A stretch of 64,000 bases of DNA from Mycolicibacter hiberniae (lineage in GTDB: Bacteria; Actinomycetota; Actinomycetes; Mycobacteriales; Mycobacteriaceae). The notes below the pieces were generated by a model, which was not told where the DNA came from, did not search any database, and saw only the letters and a list, made by a program, of their open reading frames with translations. Location: the NCBI RefSeq assembly GCF_010729485.1, contig NZ_AP022609.1, positions 4,092,001-4,156,000 on the forward strand, written 5' to 3'. Positions 1 through 9,566 of this stretch are shown here, in pieces. Position 1 is the stretch's first letter. Every line of letters starts with the position of its first letter. The position numbers and the translations under genes are program-made.

Positions 1-1727
1 CCACGGTGAACCGGTGGGAAGCAGGTTCCAGCAAGCCACAGAGAGCCCAGCTCGCCAAGATCAACGCTCTGGCCGGGGATGTTGGCGTCGACGCCAGCGA
101 TGCCTCAGTCGCCGGTGGAGCGGTAGTCACCCGTCGTCGAGGCCGCCAAGCCAGACCCGCCGCTCCGACCACGAAGCCGATGGAACAGATGCTGTGGGAT
201 GCCGCTTGCTCGATTCGAGGCGAGAAGGACGCGCCGAAGTTCAAGGACTACCTGCTGCCGCTCCTCTTCCTGAAGCGCCTTTCCGATGTCTTCGACGATG
301 AGATCGATCGACTTGCCGAAGAGTATGGCGACCGTGACGTCGCACTGGAGATCGCGGACAATGACCACGACCTTCTCCGCTTTTATCTACCAGCTGAGGC
401 ACGGTGGGCGGTCATCAGTGGACGTGGGCAGTACGACTGGCCTGACGACGAGCGCGGTCGGTCTACCCGACCACGCGACATCGGTGAGCACCTCACCAAG
501 GCTGTGCGAGCCGTCGTCCGATTCAACCCGAGCCTCGCCGGAGTCATCGACGTCGTGGACTTCGCGGCTGAGCGCAATGGGGAGCGAGATATCAACCCTG
601 CCAAGCTCAATGGCGTCGTCGAGACCTTCTCGGACCCGCGTTATCGCCTTGGCCTCGCCGACGTGCAGCCCGACTTCCTTGGCCGCGCATACGAGTATCT
701 CCTGCGGAAGTTCGCAGAAGGCTCGGGCCAGAGTGCGGGAGAGTTCTTCACTCCCACCGAGGTTGGATTCCTCATGGCGCGCATCCTGCGGCCGAAGCCA
801 GGACAGACCTGCCATGATTACGCTTGCGGTTCCGCCGGCCTGCTCATCAAGCTCCAGCTCATCGCACGTGAGCTGGACCCAACCGCGAAGGTTCCGCTCA
901 AACTGTTTGGCCAAGAGCTCCAGGCCGAGAGCTACGCCGTGGCCCGGATGAACGCCATCATCCACGACATGGATGTCGACCTCCGCCGCGGCGACACAAT
1001 GATCAATCCCAAATTCCGGACATCATCTGGCGCGCTCGATCAGTTCGACCTCGTCGTCGCCAACCCGATGTGGAACCAGCCTTTTGACCCGAGCATTTTC
1101 GAGGATGACCCCTACGACCGGTTCATCAAACACGGTGGCGCAACGGCAGGGAAAGGCGACTGGGCTTGGCTCCAGCAGACGCTGTCGGTGCTCAAAGACA
1201 CCGGCCGGGCGGCGGTCGTCCTCGACACCGGTGCCGTAACTCGTGGTTCTGGCTCGAAGAGCCAAGATAAGGAACGCAACATCCGCAAGTGGTTCGTCGA
1301 CCGCGACCTCGTCGAGGGCGTCATCTTGTTGCCCGACAACCTCTTCTACAACACGACGGCCGCTGGCGTCATCGTCGTGCTCAACAAGCGCAAGCCTGAG
1401 TCCAAGAAAGGCAAAATTACCCTGCTCAACGCGAGCAAGCGGGCCACCAAGGGCAAGCCCAAAAACCATCTCGCCGACGACGACGTCGTTGAACTCGCAA
1501 AGCTCTACAACACCGGTACTGCCGTCGAGGGAGAGGTTGCCGTAATCGACGTCGCACAGATTGCTGAGGCTGACTACAACCTCAGTCCCAGCCGCTGGGT
1601 TACGTCGGCGACCGTCGCCGAATCCATTGATCTTAAGGAGTTGGTCCGCGAACTCGGAGAACTGTCCGCCCAGATCGGCGAGTCTGATGCCGCAATCTTC
1701 AAGTTACTGGCGGGCGTAGTCCAGTGA
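1..1727 (+). CDS. hsdM: Type I restriction-modification system, modification subunit HsdM (5' partial)
   Basis: N6-adenine methyltransferase subunit; with HsdS it methylates the target site and with HsdR it forms the restriction complex. The frame is open from base 3, so the gene starts outside the window. The first visible residues ([12 protein letters not shown]) look like the end of an XRE-type helix-turn-helix, then a basic linker of about 35 residues, then the HsdM helical domain ([10 protein letters not shown], near residue 59 counting from the GTG at base 6), the GEFFTP motif (245-250), AdoMet motif I as DYACGSAG (271-278) and catalytic motif IV as NPMW (353-356). Both motifs deviate from the usual DPACGSGG and NPPF/Y/W. 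The stop overlaps the hsdS start (GTGA). The GTG at 6 could be a start, but the HTH-like residues argue for a longer protein. Confidence 0.93.
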   Translation, partial: TVNRWEAGSSKPQRAQLAKINALAGDVGVDASDASVAGGAVVTRRRGRQARPAAPTTKPMEQMLWDAACSIRGEKDAPKFKDYLLPLLFLKRLSDVFDDEIDRLAEEYGDRDVALEIADNDHDLLRFYLPAEARWAVISGRGQYDWPDDERGRSTRPRDIGEHLTKAVRAVVRFNPSLAGVIDVVDFAAERNGERDINPAKLNGVVETFSDPRYRLGLADVQPDFLGRAYEYLLRKFAEGSGQSAGEFFTPTEVGFLMARILRPKPGQTCHDYACGSAGLLIKLQLIARELDPTAKVPLKLFGQELQAESYAVARMNAIIHDMDVDLRRGDTMINPKFRTSSGALDQFDLVVANPMWNQPFDPSIFEDDPYDRFIKHGGATAGKGDWAWLQQTLSVLKDTGRAAVVLDTGAVTRGSGSKSQDKERNIRKWFVDRDLVEGVILLPDNLFYNTTAAGVIVVLNKRKPESKKGKITLLNASKRATKGKPKNHLADDDVVELAKLYNTGTAVEGEVAVIDVAQIAEADYNLSPSRWVTSATVAESIDLKELVRELGELSAQIGESDAAIFKLLAGVVQ

Positions 1728-2917
1728 CCGCATGGCGAGTAGCAATGCTTGGCGATGAGATCGAACTCGCGTACGGCAAGTCCCTCCCCGAGCGATCTCG
1801 AATTGAGGGGCCGGTGGGCGTCTACGGCTCTAACGGTGCGGTCGGGAGTCATATCGAGCCATATGTGTCCGGACCCGGCATTATTGTCGGCAGAAAGGGC
1901 TCTGTTGGCGAGGTTGCCTATTCGTCGGGTGAATTCTGGCCGATTGATACGACTTACTATGTCGTGCAGAAGAACAACCACAATTGGCGGTTCCTCTACC
2001 ACCTGCTTCGCTTCTGCGATCTGACAGACTTAAACAGCCACAGCACGATACCCGGCCTGAACCGCGAGGACGCATACAGGATCAAAGTCAGCCTTCCGGA
2101 TCGGGCCGTTGAGGATCAACTCGCAGCCGCCCTTGATTGGATCGAAGGGGCCGCGCGCAAGGAATCCGACGCTATCGTCCGGACCGGACAGTTGAAGGCC
2201 GCTGCGATGCGGCGGTTGTTCTCGGAGGGTCTACGGGGGGAGGCGCAGAGGGAAACGGAGGTTGGCCCGATTCCCGAGAGTTGGGGGATAGCCGCTATCG
2301 ACGAGCACTTCTCGGTCGTCTCCGGTGGTACACCGTCTCGAAGTAGCGCCACGTACTGGTCGGGGGGCACGATCCCATGGGTCAAGACGGCCGAGGTGAA
2401 CTACTCGATGATCACCGAGACCGAGGAACACATCACACAGGCTGGGCTGACTGAATCGGCTGCGAAGCTGCTCTCCGCCGGCACGCTCCTGATGGCCATG
2501 TACGGGCAAGGCGTCACCCGCGGGAAGGTCGGGGTTCTTGGCATCCAGGCTTCCTGCAATCAGGCGTGCGCGGCAATAACTCCGACCGATGACGCCGTGG
2601 TCACGCAGTACCTCTACCACTACCTGACATGGCGGTATGAGGCGATCCGTTCGCTTGCTCACGGTGGGCAGCAACAGAACCTCAACCTCGACATCGTGCG
2701 CAAGATCGCCGTCGCAGTACCGCCAACCATCGTCGAACAGCAAGAGATCATCGATGTTCTAGATGCCTTCGACCGCAAAATCCACTTGCATCGTCGCAAG
2801 CATGCGGTGCTCGACCAGCTGTTCAAGTTGTTGTTGCACGACCTGATGACCGGCGAGATTTCGGTCGACGATCTCGACCTGAGCGCGTTACCCTCAATCG
2901 ATCGGACTGCAGCATGA
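1724..2917 (+). CDS. hsdS: Type I restriction-modification system, specificity subunit HsdS
   Basis: DNA-recognition subunit, 397 residues, the usual size. Two target-recognition domains can be seen: the first from residue 5 to about 130 (motif YGSNGAVG, then [13 protein letters not shown]), the second from about 180 ([16 protein letters not shown], then SGGTPSR and WVKTAEV). Each is followed by a helical spacer, the last one ending in a typical [10 protein letters not shown] segment near residue 370. The start GTG overlaps the hsdM stop and the stop overlaps the hsdR start (ATGA), so the three subunits are translationally coupled. The two recognition domains are unlike each other, so a bipartite asymmetric target is expected. 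The target sequence cannot be read from the protein. Confidence 0.93.
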   Translation: MTAWRVAMLGDEIELAYGKSLPERSRIEGPVGVYGSNGAVGSHIEPYVSGPGIIVGRKGSVGEVAYSSGEFWPIDTTYYVVQKNNHNWRFLYHLLRFCDLTDLNSHSTIPGLNREDAYRIKVSLPDRAVEDQLAAALDWIEGAARKESDAIVRTGQLKAAAMRRLFSEGLRGEAQRETEVGPIPESWGIAAIDEHFSVVSGGTPSRSSATYWSGGTIPWVKTAEVNYSMITETEEHITQAGLTESAAKLLSAGTLLMAMYGQGVTRGKVGVLGIQASCNQACAAITPTDDAVVTQYLYHYLTWRYEAIRSLAHGGQQQNLNLDIVRKIAVAVPPTIVEQQEIIDVLDAFDRKIHLHRRKHAVLDQLFKLLLHDLMTGEISVDDLDLSALPSIDRTAA

Positions 2918-5859
2918 GCCAGATCAAGATCTCCGAGGCCAAGTCGGTGCAGTTCCCGATGGTGAAGCACGCTTCAGCCGTCGGCTGGGAACAAGTCACA
3001 CCAGAGGAAGCCGAACGCATGCGTCGCGGTCGGGCCAACATGCTGTTCCCCGGGGTGCTGGAGAACAAGCTGCTGCAGTTCAACCCGTGGCTTACCGAGG
3101 ACCAGGCCCGCGCGATCATCGAAAGCATTGAAGCTCTGCCCGCCACGATCGAGGGCAACCGGGAGGTGCTGCGATGGCTGCGAGGCGAACGCCAGTGGCA
3201 CGACGAGAACGAACAGCGCCAGCGTCCGGTCCAGGTTGTCGAATTCGACCTACCCCACGAGAACGCCCTGCACGTCACGTGGGAGTGGAAGATCGAGCCG
3301 CCCGCCCGGGCAAAGGGCAACCGCGCCGACGTCATGTTCCTGGTCAACGGCATCCCGGTCACCATCGTCGAGCACAAGAACCCGAAGGACCGCGACGCTC
3401 TCACTAAAGCCGTTACCCAGCTTCGACGTTACGAGATGGAGACGCCAGAGCTCTTGGCTCAGGCGCAGCTTCACAACGAGACCCACCTGATCGACTACTG
3501 GTACGGCGTTACGTGGAACATCAACCGCCGCATGCTATTTAGGTGGAAGTACACGAGCGACGAGTCCTACCGCGATGCCGTACAGGCGTTCTTCGAACCG
3601 CGTGACTTTCTGCGCACTTTGCGCGAGTGGGTGCTCTTCTATGTCGAAGACGGTGAGACGAAGAAGTCGGTCCTTCGCGAGCACCAGCGAGGTGCAGTCA
3701 ATGCGGTCGTCGAGCGGTGCGCCGACCAGACGAAGAGCAGGGGGCTGATCTGGCACACACAGGGCTCGGGCAAGACCTTCACCTTGCTGACGGCGGCGCA
3801 GTTGATCCTCCGCCAGAAGGACCGCTTCAAGAACGCAACCGTCATCCTCGTCGTTGACCGCACCGAGCTGGAGGGCCAGCTCAAGGAGTGGGTCGACAGA
3901 CTGCTCGGCGAGATCCAGGCTAACGACATCCCAGTTCGGCGTGCCAACAGCAGGGATGACCTACAAGACATCTTCGATTCCGACTTCCGCGGCCTGGTCG
4001 TCTCGATGATCCACAAGTTCGAGACAATCCGGAAGGACAGCTCCAACCGCGACAACATCTTTGTCTTCATCGACGAGGCTCACCGGTCGGTCGCTGCTGA
4101 CCTCGGCTCGTACCTCATGGCGGCGGTCCCAAACTCCACCATCATCGGCTTTACGGGCACCCCGGTCGGCGGCACAGAAGGCGGTGGCACAAGTTCGTTC
4201 CAGATCTTCGGATCACAGGACGAAATGGGCTACCTGCACAAGTACTCGATCATTGAGTCGATCGAGGACGAGACCACTCTGCCGATCAAGTACATGCTTG
4301 CGCCGTCGTCGATGTCCATGGCACCAGAGGACTTAGACGAGCAGTTCTACGCCCTTGCATCCGACGAGGCCGTCACCGACATCGATGAGCTCAACAAGGT
4401 TCTGCAGCGAGCAGTCGGACTGCGCACCTTCCTCGGCTCTGACAACCGTGTGACGCAGGTGGCTGAGTTCGTCGCGAACCACTTCAAGCAGAACGTAGAT
4501 CCGCTGGGTTACAAGGCCTTTCTCGTCGCGGTCGACCGTGAGACATGTGCGAAGTACAAGCGCGCGCTCGACAAGCTGCTGCCGCCCGAGTGGTCCGAGG
4601 TGGTCTACAGCAAGAATGCGAGCGATGTCGTCGACCGTCCCGATGTACATGAGCTGCAGCTTTCCGATGACCGCGAGAAAGAGGTGCGCCGGCAGTTCAA
4701 GAAGGCCCATCAACAGCCCAAGATCCTTATCGTCACTGACAAGTTGCTCACCGGCTACGACGCGCCAATCTTGTACGCGATGTATCTCGACAAGCCGATG
4801 CGTGACCACGTTCTCCTCCAGGCGCTCGCGCGCGTAAACCGACCGTATGTGGATAGCGAGGGTGTGCAGAAGAAGGTGGGTCTCGTCGTCGACTTTGTTG
4901 GCATTTTGAAAGAACTTCACAAGGCGCTGCGGTTCGATTCCGCCGATGTGGAAGGCGCGCTGCAAGACCTCGATGTGCTGATGGCGGATCTCCTGCTGAA
5001 GGTCGACGGTGCGTCCGCCGAGTACCTGCAAGTCACGAGTGGCCACGGCGACGACGAGCAGTTAGAACGCATCGTTTACGGCAGATTCGTATCGGAGGAC
5101 GAGCGCAAGAAGTTTTTCGACGACTACCGCGACATCGAGGCGTTGTGGGAAATTCTCTCGCCCTCAGCGGAGTTGCGCGACCACATCGCGACGTACAAGC
5201 GCCTATCTGTTCTATACGCGGCCGTGCGAAACGCCTACTCCGAGGCGACCACCTTCACTGCCGATCTGGAGCACAAGACAAAGCGTCTGATCGAGGAGAC
5301 CGCAACTCAAGAAGGACTGGGTAGGTTCACCAAGGTTGCCACGTTCGACGTCCCAACGTTGGAGGCACTGGGTAGGGACGACGGACCACCCGAGGAGAAG
5401 GTCTATAACCTGTTGCGCGGCTTACGCAAAGAGATGGAAGACAACCCGGCGGCCGCGGTGGCGCTCCAGAGCATCAAAGAAAGGGCCGACCGTGTCATCG
5501 AAAATCTCGAAGAGCGAAAGGTCAGCGGTCTTGCCGCTCTAGACGAGCTCAAGGCAATCGCTGAGGAGAAGGACAAACTGCGTGAGTTCGCGAAGCAGAG
5601 CGGACTGTCGGATCGCGCCTTTGGCATCTACTCAGCATTGAGTTCCGAGGATTCCTTAAATGAGCTGAAGGTAGACATCCAACGGGTCGCGGTGAGCATC
5701 GAGGTGGCGGTAGATCAGTTTCCGCAGTGGCGGCAGAATCCCGACGAACGACGCCGCCTCCGAAGTGGACTCTACAAACCGCTGCTGGACAGTCAGGTTC
5801 CTGCAAATACCTGCGCCGACATCATCGACAACGTCATGAACGTGCTGGAGAAGCTTTAA
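2914..5859 (+). CDS. hsdR: Type I restriction endonuclease subunit HsdR
   Basis: Motor and nuclease subunit, 981 residues, full length. The N-terminal PD-(D/E)xK nuclease is visible as D139 and E153-x-K155 (VEHK). The SF2 translocase follows with Walker [11 protein letters not shown] (281-290), DEAH box (387-390) and the GFTGTP motif (412-417). The second RecA-like domain contains the LTGYDAP and ALARVNRPY segments (motifs V/VI), and the C-terminal third is helical, as expected for the HsdM-docking region. All catalytic motifs are intact, so the system looks functional. Start ATG overlaps the hsdS stop. The stop overlaps the next start by one base (TAATG), placing the metallopeptidase in the same operon. 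Confidence 0.95.
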   Translation: MSQIKISEAKSVQFPMVKHASAVGWEQVTPEEAERMRRGRANMLFPGVLENKLLQFNPWLTEDQARAIIESIEALPATIEGNREVLRWLRGERQWHDENEQRQRPVQVVEFDLPHENALHVTWEWKIEPPARAKGNRADVMFLVNGIPVTIVEHKNPKDRDALTKAVTQLRRYEMETPELLAQAQLHNETHLIDYWYGVTWNINRRMLFRWKYTSDESYRDAVQAFFEPRDFLRTLREWVLFYVEDGETKKSVLREHQRGAVNAVVERCADQTKSRGLIWHTQGSGKTFTLLTAAQLILRQKDRFKNATVILVVDRTELEGQLKEWVDRLLGEIQANDIPVRRANSRDDLQDIFDSDFRGLVVSMIHKFETIRKDSSNRDNIFVFIDEAHRSVAADLGSYLMAAVPNSTIIGFTGTPVGGTEGGGTSSFQIFGSQDEMGYLHKYSIIESIEDETTLPIKYMLAPSSMSMAPEDLDEQFYALASDEAVTDIDELNKVLQRAVGLRTFLGSDNRVTQVAEFVANHFKQNVDPLGYKAFLVAVDRETCAKYKRALDKLLPPEWSEVVYSKNASDVVDRPDVHELQLSDDREKEVRRQFKKAHQQPKILIVTDKLLTGYDAPILYAMYLDKPMRDHVLLQALARVNRPYVDSEGVQKKVGLVVDFVGILKELHKALRFDSADVEGALQDLDVLMADLLLKVDGASAEYLQVTSGHGDDEQLERIVYGRFVSEDERKKFFDDYRDIEALWEILSPSAELRDHIATYKRLSVLYAAVRNAYSEATTFTADLEHKTKRLIEETATQEGLGRFTKVATFDVPTLEALGRDDGPPEEKVYNLLRGLRKEMEDNPAAAVALQSIKERADRVIENLEERKVSGLAALDELKAIAEEKDKLREFAKQSGLSDRAFGIYSALSSEDSLNELKVDIQRVAVSIEVAVDQFPQWRQNPDERRRLRSGLYKPLLDSQVPANTCADIIDNVMNVLEKL

Positions 5860-6200
5860 TGGTTCGGCGAAAGATGACGCTGACCGCCGATCAAGCGCTG
5901 ACTCGGAAGGCTATGGCGTGGGCGAACAAGATTCGAGTCAATCCTTCCCGCATCATTATCTCTGAGCTGCCTACGAAGTGGGGCTCGTGCACGCCAGACG
6001 GTGCGATTACGCTCGCTGAGGACCTTGTCGACATGCCAGCGACCTTCCAGGACTATGTGGTCGTTCATGAACTGCTCCACCTGCGCTACCGGTCCCACGG
6101 AAGGGCGTTTACCGCAATGATGACTGCCCTCGTCCCGGGCTGGCGCGAGCTGGAAGCATCGAGCCCAGTGAGGGAGGGCGCGCGGCGACTTCCGCGGTAG
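5859..6200 (+). CDS. YgjP/SprT-like zinc metallopeptidase (DUF45 family)
   Basis: A 113-residue protein with the YgjP signature: WGSC (41-44) and the zinc motif HELLH (70-74) followed by a third histidine in RSHGRAF (H80). The start was set at the ATG that overlaps the hsdR stop by one base (TAATG); an upstream in-frame extension would lie inside hsdR and is unlikely. YgjP-type peptidases are repeatedly found at the end of type I R-M operons, so a role tied to the restriction enzyme, for example turnover of HsdR, is a reasonable inference but is not shown by the sequence. It is shorter than stand-alone YgjP (about 170 residues), lacking the N-terminal part. Confidence 0.85.
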   Translation: MVRRKMTLTADQALTRKAMAWANKIRVNPSRIIISELPTKWGSCTPDGAITLAEDLVDMPATFQDYVVVHELLHLRYRSHGRAFTAMMTALVPGWRELEASSPVREGARRLPR

Positions 6201-6934
6201 TCGGGGCTCCCGCTAAATTCAGGCTGAAGTACTGATAGTGAAGCTGTTCATTTAGCCCCAGGCATCCTTTCATCGTCACCGAAAGAGTAGCCAGTGAGTA
6301 GCCGGTCAAAAGAAGCCGCTGAGGCCGCTATGCCCCGTCTGCGGGCTAGTCATGCCGGGGCAGCCCGACAAAGCGTAGCCCCACGATGATGGCGACACCC
6401 CGTGCCGTGGCAGTGGCCGCAATGTGCTGTGGCTGCGCAAAGCGCGGGTGCTCAGCGACCGGGAACTGGTGCAGTCGATGGCCCGCCACCCGCGCCGCAT
6501 CAAGGGCAGCGTATGGGCCGCCTCCGGCGGCCTGCCGGGGGCTGGGCCGGCGGCGGTGACACCGGTCGCACACTCGCCGTCGAGACTTGGAACCAACGCA
6601 CTGTGATTAGTCATAGGCGGTTGTCTCGAGCCGGATCCTGCCCCCGTACCGCCTTGGATCCACTCCACGATTGGAAGGCTTTGCAATGCCTGGAGCCGAC
6701 CGCCGAACTCGGGCGACTCGACACCGTCAAATTCTCCGAGCCCCTAAGAATCCAAGAGCAGTCTTGGATCCATGCGGGGCTCGATCATCGAGCGAGCCCG
6801 GTATGCGCTGGAACTGCAGCCGTTCAAGCGTCGCCGCATCTCCATCATCGGGGCTTACCCGCGGTGTGCTCGTCGATCCACGTCAGCCCGCGCGCCCGAA
6901 TCCGCGTATTGCCCTGGGCCAGCCCCCCCAGCAC
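6201..6934. other. Intergenic stretch without a convincing gene
   Basis: Open frames occur on both strands, but none has a recognisable domain, a good ribosome-binding site or protein-like composition. Visible items: an 8-bp hairpin at 6750-6769 (ATCCAAGA, 4-nt loop, TCTTGGAT); two copies of CTTGGATCCA, near 6653 and near 6764; and at 6897-6910 a 14-bp string differing at one position from part of the tRNA-Gly gene (12414-12427), a candidate left attachment site. On the minus strand, directly after the terminase-like gene, a GTG frame of about 30 codons reads on before a stop and could be gene debris. Confidence 0.5.
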
Positions 6935-7264
6935 TCAGATCATCGACTCGTCCCACGGCTCGTCGGGCGTCGTGGCGACTGCCGATTTCACGCCGAGCTT
7001 TGACGAGTTGACAACAGCAGCCAGGTCGATCGCCTGAATCTGGTTGGCCACCTCCACCTGCCGCAGAATCAATGCGGCCAACGCAGGTCCCGTCGTCTTG
7101 GGGTCGTCGATCGCCGTCGCGATCCGATGCTGCAACGCAACGAGCAGTTGCCGGCGATCACCGCTCCTCGCTGCTTCCAGAACCGACTTCGGCAGCGCCT
7201 TCCGCGGAGCCCGCTTCGCGGGAGCCTCGCCCGCCTTCACGGCACGCAGTCTGCGCTCGGTCAC
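6935..7264 (-). CDS. Terminase small subunit-like protein (phage or satellite)
   Basis: A 109-residue protein with a basic N-terminal stretch followed by helices (LEAARSGDRRQLLVALQHRI, then ALAALILRQVEVANQIQAID). Small proteins of this pattern, with two antiparallel helices and the region 'xxLLVALRxRIAxAIDDP', sit next to terminase genes in mycobacterial phages and are annotated as small terminase subunits; I recognise the pattern, not a specific homologue. Start GTG at 7264 has an AAGAAGG ribosome-binding site. It is the last gene of the minus-strand island operon and has no large-terminase partner downstream, as expected for a satellite that redirects a helper phage's packaging motor. Alternative: an unrelated island protein. 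Confidence 0.6.
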   Translation of the reverse strand: MTERRLRAVKAGEAPAKRAPRKALPKSVLEAARSGDRRQLLVALQHRIATAIDDPKTTGPALAALILRQVEVANQIQAIDLAAVVNSSKLGVKSAVATTPDEPWDESMI

Positions 7265-7384
7265 GTCAGGAGCCTTCTTGTTGGAAAAATTGTGCGGAGG
7301 GGGTGGCGCCTATGCCTTGGGGGGCGCCGTTGTTCTTTCGAGGGGTCACCCGCCCCGGTCTGCTGCTCGGAGAGGGATGCCAGG

Positions 7385-7660
7385 TCACCGCCGGTGGAGG
7401 TATTCGCCGTAGTGGTGGTTGTCGTACGCGTTGATCGCCGCACGCAGGCGGGCGACGTCCGAGGCATCGAGGTCGTATGGGCCAAGCTCAAGGTGCATCC
7501 CGGCGGCGTTAGCTGTCACCCGGATCGGCATTGAGCAATACGAGTCGAGCTCGTCGATGTGGGGCTCGATCAGGCCAAGCTCTTCGAGTGCTAATCGGTC
7601 GAGTTCCGCGTTGGCGCCATGTCGGGAGTCGTCAAGTGCTGGGTATTGCGATGTCGTCAT
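7385..7660 (-). CDS. Small island protein of unknown function
   Basis: A 91-residue acidic protein (MTTSQYPALDDSRHGANAEL at the start) with a predicted alpha-beta fold; the LELGPYDLDASDVARLRAAI segment looks like a helix-capped domain. No function recognised. Start ATG has a GAGGAG ribosome-binding site nine bases upstream. It lies between the coiled-coil gene and the terminase-like gene, all on the minus strand, so it is probably part of the same transcript. Similar small proteins are common in integrated elements of mycobacteria. Confidence 0.75.
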   Translation of the reverse strand: MTTSQYPALDDSRHGANAELDRLALEELGLIEPHIDELDSYCSMPIRVTANAAGMHLELGPYDLDASDVARLRAAINAYDNHHYGEYLHRR

Positions 7661-7744
7661 GGGAGTTACTCCTCGTAGGTGTGGTGGTGGCCTCGCGGCT
7701 GGCGCGCGCGGTGTGCGCTTCCCGGTGCGCCGGCCGCGGGACGG

Positions 7745-8287
7745 TCATGCGCCCCAGGCGTAGGCGATGGTGGCTTCGAACGACTGGTACCGCCGAAGTT
7801 GGGCAAAGTCGTTGAGGTCTTCGCCGGCGCTCGGGTTGTGCTTGACGTACTCGTTGACGATGCTGGTCCATCCGGCGTCGAGTGCACGTCCGAGCACTGC
7901 TGCGGCGAGGATTTTGTCGTCGGACCGTAGGGCTGCCGCGAATGCCTTTGCCGCCTCGTCACTTTGGGTGAGACGGGCTGCTCGGTCTTGCGAATCTCGA
8001 TAGAGCAGAACTTGTCCGGGGTCGCTACTGGTCACACTGGACAGCCCGAACAGCCGTTTTTCGAGCTTCTGCTTCATGGCGTCGATGAGCTCCGTTTCCT
8101 TCTTGCGAAGATCTCGGAGCTGGTCGCGCGTTCGATCACGCTCGGCGTCACGCTTGGCCTGTCGGCCGACATCGGAGAGGCTGGCGTCGGTGGCGAGGCT
8201 GTCGCTGGCGCGGGCCGATCTCTTCTGGATGCTCGCGGCCTGTGCGCGTAGATCCGCGATTTGGGATTCGAGCTGTGCGAGAGACAT
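7745..8287 (-). CDS. Island coiled-coil protein with a repeated helical C-terminal domain
   Basis: About 180 residues. The N-terminal half (to about residue 95) is charged and helical, a likely coiled coil (QLESQIADLRAQ, DRTRDQLRDLRKKETEL). The C-terminal part (about 115-180) has the pattern 'SDDKILAAAVLGRALDAGW ... HNPSAGEDLNDFAQLRRY'. The neighbour at 8312-8695 ends in a domain of the same pattern, so the two are probably related by duplication. Start chosen at the second ATG (8287), because the AAAGGA ribosome-binding site lies ten bases before it but only two before the ATG at 8296. Function unknown; a scaffold or capsid-remodelling role is possible only by context. Confidence 0.75.
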   Translation of the reverse strand: MSLAQLESQIADLRAQAASIQKRSARASDSLATDASLSDVGRQAKRDAERDRTRDQLRDLRKKETELIDAMKQKLEKRLFGLSSVTSSDPGQVLLYRDSQDRAARLTQSDEAAKAFAAALRSDDKILAAAVLGRALDAGWTSIVNEYVKHNPSAGEDLNDFAQLRRYQSFEATIAYAWGA

Positions 8288-8311
8288 TTGGTGCATTTCC
8301 TTTCGGGTGGG

Positions 8312-8695
8312 TTAGACCGCGGGTCGGTCCGCGGTGAGGTTCCAGAGTTCTTGTATGTGGGCTGCCACCGGGTGTTCGTCGAAGTGTCGGATGCCGGCCT
8401 GTACGACGTCTCTCCATCGCTCGTCGATCGCCACTCGCAGGATCCCGAGTACAGCGAAGCCGTCTGCGTTGTTGCTGGCGCAGATGAGGAGCCGGGCCGC
8501 GTCGGCCTCGTTCTTGAGGTCTTCGATGTCGCGGTTGTGGCCTGCGTTGCGCATCACGATGTGCCGCAGCTGCGCGACGCGTTCGGCGGTCCGGCGTTTG
8601 GCTTCGCTACGCCGTGTGGCCTCGACGGCTTCGCGGTCGATGTTCATCGCGGCCCGTTCGAAGATGGTCAGCCGGCGCGCGCTAATCGTCACCAC
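8312..8695 (-). CDS. Island protein of unknown function, related to its downstream neighbour
   Basis: A 127-residue protein with a basic helical N-terminus (TRRSEAKRRTAERVAQLR) and a C-terminal helical domain (NNADGFAVLGILRVAIDERW, then 'FDEHPVAAHIQELWNL') that resembles the end of the 7745-8287 protein in order and spacing of hydrophobic and Trp positions. The GTG start at 8695 overlaps the 3' end of the 57-residue gene by 14 bases, suggesting coupling. An internal ATG (8647, MNIDREAVEATRR) is an alternative start. No function recognised. Confidence 0.7.
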   Translation of the reverse strand: MVTISARRLTIFERAAMNIDREAVEATRRSEAKRRTAERVAQLRHIVMRNAGHNRDIEDLKNEADAARLLICASNNADGFAVLGILRVAIDERWRDVVQAGIRHFDEHPVAAHIQELWNLTADRPAV

Positions 8696-8855
8696 CGCCG
8701 AGTAGCGATTTGATGAATGGTGCTTGGTCGTTTGCCGGTGACCTGCCTTTTTGTGGGCGCACCGATTCGATCAGTTCGTCGAATTCATCGTTGGGTAGCT
8801 CTCGAAGGTATTGCTCTACGCCCAGCAGTAGGTATTCCAGTGGGTTCACTTGCAC
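8682..8855 (-). CDS. 57-residue acidic island protein
   Basis: A short protein, about 57 residues (V-Q-V-N-P-L-E-Y-L-L-L at the start), with an amphipathic helix (GVEQYLRELPNDEFDELIES) and a Gly/Asp tail. The start is one of two adjacent GTG codons (8855 or 8849), with AAAGGC upstream; the longer frame on this strand has no such signal and an improbable Arg/His-rich N-terminus. It overlaps the genes on both sides by 10-14 bases, the tight packing expected of a phage-type operon. Function unknown. Confidence 0.65.
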   Translation of the reverse strand: MQVNPLEYLLLGVEQYLRELPNDEFDELIESVRPQKGRSPANDQAPFIKSLLGGGDD

Positions 8856-9199
8856 TGACTTGCCTTTCGTTCGACGTACATGACGACGGTTCGTCGCGGG
8901 AAGAGCCATCGACCTCCGATGTCGCGCCCGTCGAGTTGGTCGCGGATGCGTCGGACCCAGCGGGTTGAGCAGCTCAGGATCGAGGCGGCCTCGGCCGTGT
9001 CGATGAGTTCTTCCTCTGTTGAGGGTGGCCATTGCGGTTGTGGGACACAAGTTTTGGTTCCGCGTACGGAACTGATGAGCTTGACGTGCAGAGTCTCGAA
9101 CCCGTTCGGCAAGGGGGGTCGTATCCCGAGCCCAGCGCGGGCGACCAGATCACCGACGGCGTAGAGCAGCAGCTTGTTTTCGTCCGGGGTGAAGTTCAT
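8846..9199 (-). CDS. Helix-turn-helix DNA-binding protein of the island
   Basis: A 117-residue protein with a C-terminal excisionase or MerR-like HTH: IDTAEAASILSCSTRWVRRI, then IGGRWLFPRRTVVMYVE (about residues 65-110). The N-terminal 60 residues form a separate small domain with no recognised family. It lies directly downstream of the inverted-repeat array (9350-9556), so it could bind those repeats, though the HTH type normally recognises attachment or operator sites. The gene overlaps the next small gene. Role inferred: regulator or second excision-type factor of the island. Confidence 0.75.
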   Translation of the reverse strand: MNFTPDENKLLLYAVGDLVARAGLGIRPPLPNGFETLHVKLISSVRGTKTCVPQPQWPPSTEEELIDTAEAASILSCSTRWVRRIRDQLDGRDIGGRWLFPRRTVVMYVERKASQCK

Positions 9200-9349
9200 G
9201 ATGCCAGCCGCCTTGCGCTCGTCGGCTTGCTCTTGCGATCGCCCTCATGTCGGCGTCTCACTACACGCGCGCGCGGTCGATGGATTACTTGGAAGTCCCC
9301 GGTTTGCGTAACCCTGTACGCAGACTCGGTAGGGGGTTTTGCGGCGCTC

Positions 9350-9556
9350 TTGCACCGCCAGGTGTATGAGCGGATGTGTATTCCAGCAGGTGTTTTCAGG
9401 TGTTGCACCAACGGGGGTGCAAGGTGTCCTGCACCGGTAGAGGTGCATGTTCGGACCCGTAACCTTGTACTTTTTTTGGTGCAAGGTGGCAGTGACCACC
9501 ATGCACCAACGGGGGTGCAAGTTGAACGATCGGATGTTGCACCATTGGCAGTGCAA
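9350..9556. repeat. Array of short inverted repeats (TTGCACC...GGTGCAA), possible replication origin or operator
   Basis: Dyads with the arm TTGCACC/GGTGCAA: 9403-9422 (TTGCACC-AACGGG-GGTGCAA, 7-bp arms), 9430-9447 (TGCACC-GGTAGA-GGTGCA), 9502-9520 (TGCACC-AACGGG-GGTGCAA) and 9537-9556 (TTGCAC, 8 nt, GTGCAA). There is also an imperfect copy at 9350-9366 and a lone half-site at 9478-9484. Two copies share the same AACGGG centre. The array fills the non-coding space between the winged-helix gene (ending at 9567) and the HTH gene. Placement just 3' of a replication-type gene matches the origin of phage-inducible islands; an operator array is the alternative. Confidence 0.8.
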
Positions 9557-9566
9557 GGTTGAGCGG

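Noticed and set aside
6306..6686. Minus-strand frames in the 6.2-6.9 kb gap as possible genes
   Set aside because: No ribosome-binding site, no domain, and several overlapping frames on both strands of similar quality.
9350..9556. Inverted-repeat array considered as a CRISPR
   Set aside because: Repeats are short palindromes with irregular spacing (16-70 bp) and no constant-length spacers; no cas genes nearby.
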